Below are positions 61,344 to 64,000 of a DNA stretch of 64,000 nt, piece after piece; the stretch's first letter is position 1, and every line of letters starts with the position of its first letter. The DNA lies in NCBI GenBank assembly GCA_009773185.1, contig WPIF01000010.1, positions 27,853 to 91,852 on the forward strand, written 5' to 3'. This DNA is from Nitrospirota bacterium (GTDB lineage Bacteria; Nitrospirota; Thermodesulfovibrionia; Thermodesulfovibrionales; UBA1546). The notes below the pieces were generated by a model. That model was not told the DNA's origin. It did no database searches and saw only the letters and a program-made list of their open reading frames with translations. A program made the translations under genes and the position numbers.

Positions 61344-61546
61344 AATATGAAGTGATCATATACTGGAGCGATGAAGACCATGCATTTATAGCCGAGGTTC
61401 CTGAATTGCCCGGCTGTGCGGCAGACGGCGCAACATATCAGGAGGCTCTGGCTAATGTTCAGATTATCATTAAGGAATGGATTGAAACCGCTAAGGAACT
61501 TGGGCGTAAAATTCCGCAGCCCAAAGGGCGGCTAATGTTTGCATAA
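61337..61546 (+). CDS. hicB: HicB-family antitoxin
   Basis: MNKYEVIIYWSDEDHAFIAEVPELPGCAADGATYQEALANVQIIIKEWIETAKELGRKIPQP. Confidence 0.95.
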   Translation: MNKYEVIIYWSDEDHAFIAEVPELPGCAADGATYQEALANVQIIIKEWIETAKELGRKIPQPKGRLMFA

Positions 61547-61705
61547 AAACTTTTCGCTTTTTGCCATGTTTTTTTACCTTGAACCCTCGAACCCTTGTAG
61601 TTAACGCTTCCGCGCTTCCCGACTTTTGACTTTTGTACTTCTGACTACGGAACTTATGTTGTTCTACCTTAAATAAAAGAGACCCCTTAAAGTCACAAAT
61701 TGTTT

Positions 61706-63760
61706 TTACTGAAGAGCATCTAACAGTTTGCTTTTCACTAAAATCCATTCTTCTGTTTGATCAATCATCATCCGCTTAACAATTCTCTTTTTTAAATCAA
61801 ATTTTGGTATATTAATAGGGTATATCTGGTACAGATCGTCAATTAATCGTTTCCCGCTGCATAACTTTACCCAATCCTCACGCCATTGCTCCTCTAGTTC
61901 TTCATGTCGTTTAGAACAAGCTTTCGTGAAATTAGCAATCCAACTAGAATTGTTGAGCACTATGAGGCTCTCTTTTATTGCTGACAGTCGAGTTATAAGT
62001 ATTTCGGCGATTTCCTTATAGGATTTTCTGGCTATTTCTCTTGACCGAATGCCAGGGTTGTCAGGTTCCTGTTTGCTATAAGTCTCTTTTGCTACAAATT
62101 CATTTAATTGCAATATAGCTATTTCTGCTAATTTCTTCTCGAATTCGCCACGTGACCCCAAGCCAGATACTTTAAGCTCATCGAGTGTATCATAAAACGT
62201 CTTTTTGCCGAGCAAGTAGTTTTCTAAACAATATCTATCCCATTGAAGCACACGGATTGACTTTGTGCTGGTCAAGCCAGATGGACGGTTATCCAAATCA
62301 AAAATGAAAGCATGTAATTTATCTATTTCTCCTCGTTTTTCGGCTGCCTGAAGCGTATCAATTTCTTTTTCTATATCGCCGCGACTGCCAAGGCTTGTGA
62401 TTTTATAACCCATAATGATTTCATAAAAACCCTCTTCAAGTATTGCTGTATCGTGTTCGCCTTCGACAAAAATGTTACCACGAGAAAACAGGCTATCTGC
62501 TGCTGTTGTGCCAAGGCGACGCAGAGCGTCAAATACTTCTCTATGATCTCTTTCATATATCTTTGTGGAGTCTCTATGAGAGCGTAAATGGTGAACGCTA
62601 CAGTCAGGCCTGTCAAAAGCCGTGCCGAGGATTTCTGCTGAATGTGTACAGATTATTGCTTGTAAATCATTTTCTTTAACAATATTGTCGTTCAGAAAGG
62701 GGATGATGTGTTTACAAACAGCTGGATTCAAATGCAACTCTGGCTCATCAATTAAAGCAATCCCGCCTTTTGCTAGACCTCGACGAAGCAATAAAAAGGT
62801 AAGAATAAGACCCTTCTCTCCGCTACTCATACTGTCTATATCAAAGATTTTGCCAGTCGCATTTTCTTTGATTGCAACTTTTAGTGTTCCGACCTGTGTG
62901 ATTGATAAGCCGGCCAATTGTTTGCCTGGCAGTAACTTCTCAAATACAAGCTTAAAATCCTCTTTTAAAGTATTTTCATCAACTCCAGAAATTAATAAAT
63001 TATTAACAATTGTTTGCTTAAGCCGATGATATTTTGTGGCAGCTTGCCCTATATGTGATTGTATTTGATTGCTCGCCTCAGCACTACCAATTTGAATATT
63101 AACTTCTCCTGTAGGAAAGGCGCGATCTGCGGGGAAATAGCTTATAAGCGATTTATTGGGCGGGCATGAACGCTCAAGAATAATAATTAACGCCTGATAA
63201 AAGGGGTCCTTACCACTTATTGTGCCTCGCTTGACATCCACCGTCAACTCGATGGGAATTTGATGTGGCTCTTTGAACTCTTTAAGGCGCACATTAATTT
63301 CCTCTATGTTCTTCTCTATTCGTGTTTTCCCTTCCTCGGAAGAAAGATACTGGGTTAAAGCAAATTGACCTTGATCATCTGAGCGGCCCATCTGGCCACG
63401 CAAAAGCTCCAAGGCAATTTTGTCGCTACTAAATCGAGTTAGAGTATCGTTTTCTTCTCTTGAAAGTTCAAACCGTATGGAAATAGATAAAGAGGCTAAA
63501 GGATCTCTTGCGAGAGACAGGTAATCTATATTTGATACTAGTTGGCTGTGTGGTGATATGGCGCCTAAAGATACTAAGACCTGCTGTGTTTCTTGATAAT
63601 ATCTTGGCATTAATAAAGCTTTGACTAAACGAACTGCTTCAAGAATTGTTGTTTTACCGATTGCGTTTGGTCCTACTATGACATTTGTGGGCTGATCAAA
63701 GTCAAATTCTACATCGCTCAAACCACGGAAATTACTAATCCTGAGCTTTCTTAGTTTCAT
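61706..63760 (-). CDS. AAA (ABC-type) ATPase fused to DUF4435/TOPRIM-like domain; PARIS AriA-AriB fusion-like or OLD-related defence protein
   Basis: GPNAIGKTT Walker A, SSGEKGLILTF signature, GIALIDEPELHLNP Walker B; C-terminal IFVEGEHDTAIL...KLHAFIFDLDNRP...WDRYCLENYLLG. Confidence 0.75.
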   Translation of the reverse strand: MKLRKLRISNFRGLSDVEFDFDQPTNVIVGPNAIGKTTILEAVRLVKALLMPRYYQETQQVLVSLGAISPHSQLVSNIDYLSLARDPLASLSISIRFELSREENDTLTRFSSDKIALELLRGQMGRSDDQGQFALTQYLSSEEGKTRIEKNIEEINVRLKEFKEPHQIPIELTVDVKRGTISGKDPFYQALIIILERSCPPNKSLISYFPADRAFPTGEVNIQIGSAEASNQIQSHIGQAATKYHRLKQTIVNNLLISGVDENTLKEDFKLVFEKLLPGKQLAGLSITQVGTLKVAIKENATGKIFDIDSMSSGEKGLILTFLLLRRGLAKGGIALIDEPELHLNPAVCKHIIPFLNDNIVKENDLQAIICTHSAEILGTAFDRPDCSVHHLRSHRDSTKIYERDHREVFDALRRLGTTAADSLFSRGNIFVEGEHDTAILEEGFYEIIMGYKITSLGSRGDIEKEIDTLQAAEKRGEIDKLHAFIFDLDNRPSGLTSTKSIRVLQWDRYCLENYLLGKKTFYDTLDELKVSGLGSRGEFEKKLAEIAILQLNEFVAKETYSKQEPDNPGIRSREIARKSYKEIAEILITRLSAIKESLIVLNNSSWIANFTKACSKRHEELEEQWREDWVKLCSGKRLIDDLYQIYPINIPKFDLKKRIVKRMMIDQTEEWILVKSKLLDALQ

Positions 63761-64000
63761 TTTGCTATCCTCTTATAATCAAAATATAAAGATCACATTC
63801 CATATTTCTCAACTGCAACCGCAAAAGTGCTTTCCGTTCCCTCTCCCAAATCCTGGCAGCATTATAAGCAAAAAAGTGCAAAAGTGCAATAGCAGAAAGG
63901 CAGGCGAATTGCCTCACAATAAATGTTACCGAAGTAAAGGATAAAAAGGAATCGTTGACTCATAATGCATGTTACCGGAAAAACATGCGCGTAAAAGGAG

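Noticed and set aside
61550-61660. GAACCCTCGAACCCTTG / GACTTTTGACTTTTGTACTTC low-complexity run after hicB
   Set aside because: Short, degenerate simple-sequence DNA; may belong to the dispersed repeat background but not enough to call an element

Overview
A 64 kb window from a bacterial chromosome. The style of gene content suggests a Nitrospirota/deltaproteobacterial-type anaerobe, but that is inference only. It mixes housekeeping genes (glyA, nrdR, eno, dtd, gcvH/lpd, folD, folE, argD, argF, a yacG-like gene missing from the ORF track, htpX, the ccsB/resB cytochrome c maturation pair and a tRNA-Leu) with accessory loci. Most notable: (1) a ~13 kb Rhs/YD-repeat array with one 2101-aa secreted Rhs protein followed by smaller modules. 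Three downstream ORFs share the same leader/signal-peptide-like N-terminus (M-x-Q-[RK]-D-I-N-K-I-Q-x-I-I-F-L-R-[RK]-L-I-A-Y-L-L-V), two or three of them next to an AAAAGGG(G)AC-(A/G)G-TT-type motif, and small multi-TM ORFs lie between them. (2) Several dispersed palindromic repeats translated in frame inside the big Rhs ORF. (3) A three-gene operon that looks like bacterial ceramide/sphingolipid synthesis (serine palmitoyltransferase-like enzyme, GNAT-fold acyltransferase, NAD-dependent epimerase/reductase). (4) A ResB protein carrying an inserted Fis-like helix-turn-helix segment. (5) A histidine kinase with a CxxCH heme-c motif beside the cytochrome c maturation genes. (6) A fused AAA-ATPase/DUF4435-like protein resembling single-chain PARIS (AriA-AriB), next to a frameshifted hicA. 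All family calls are from reading the translations; no database search was run.
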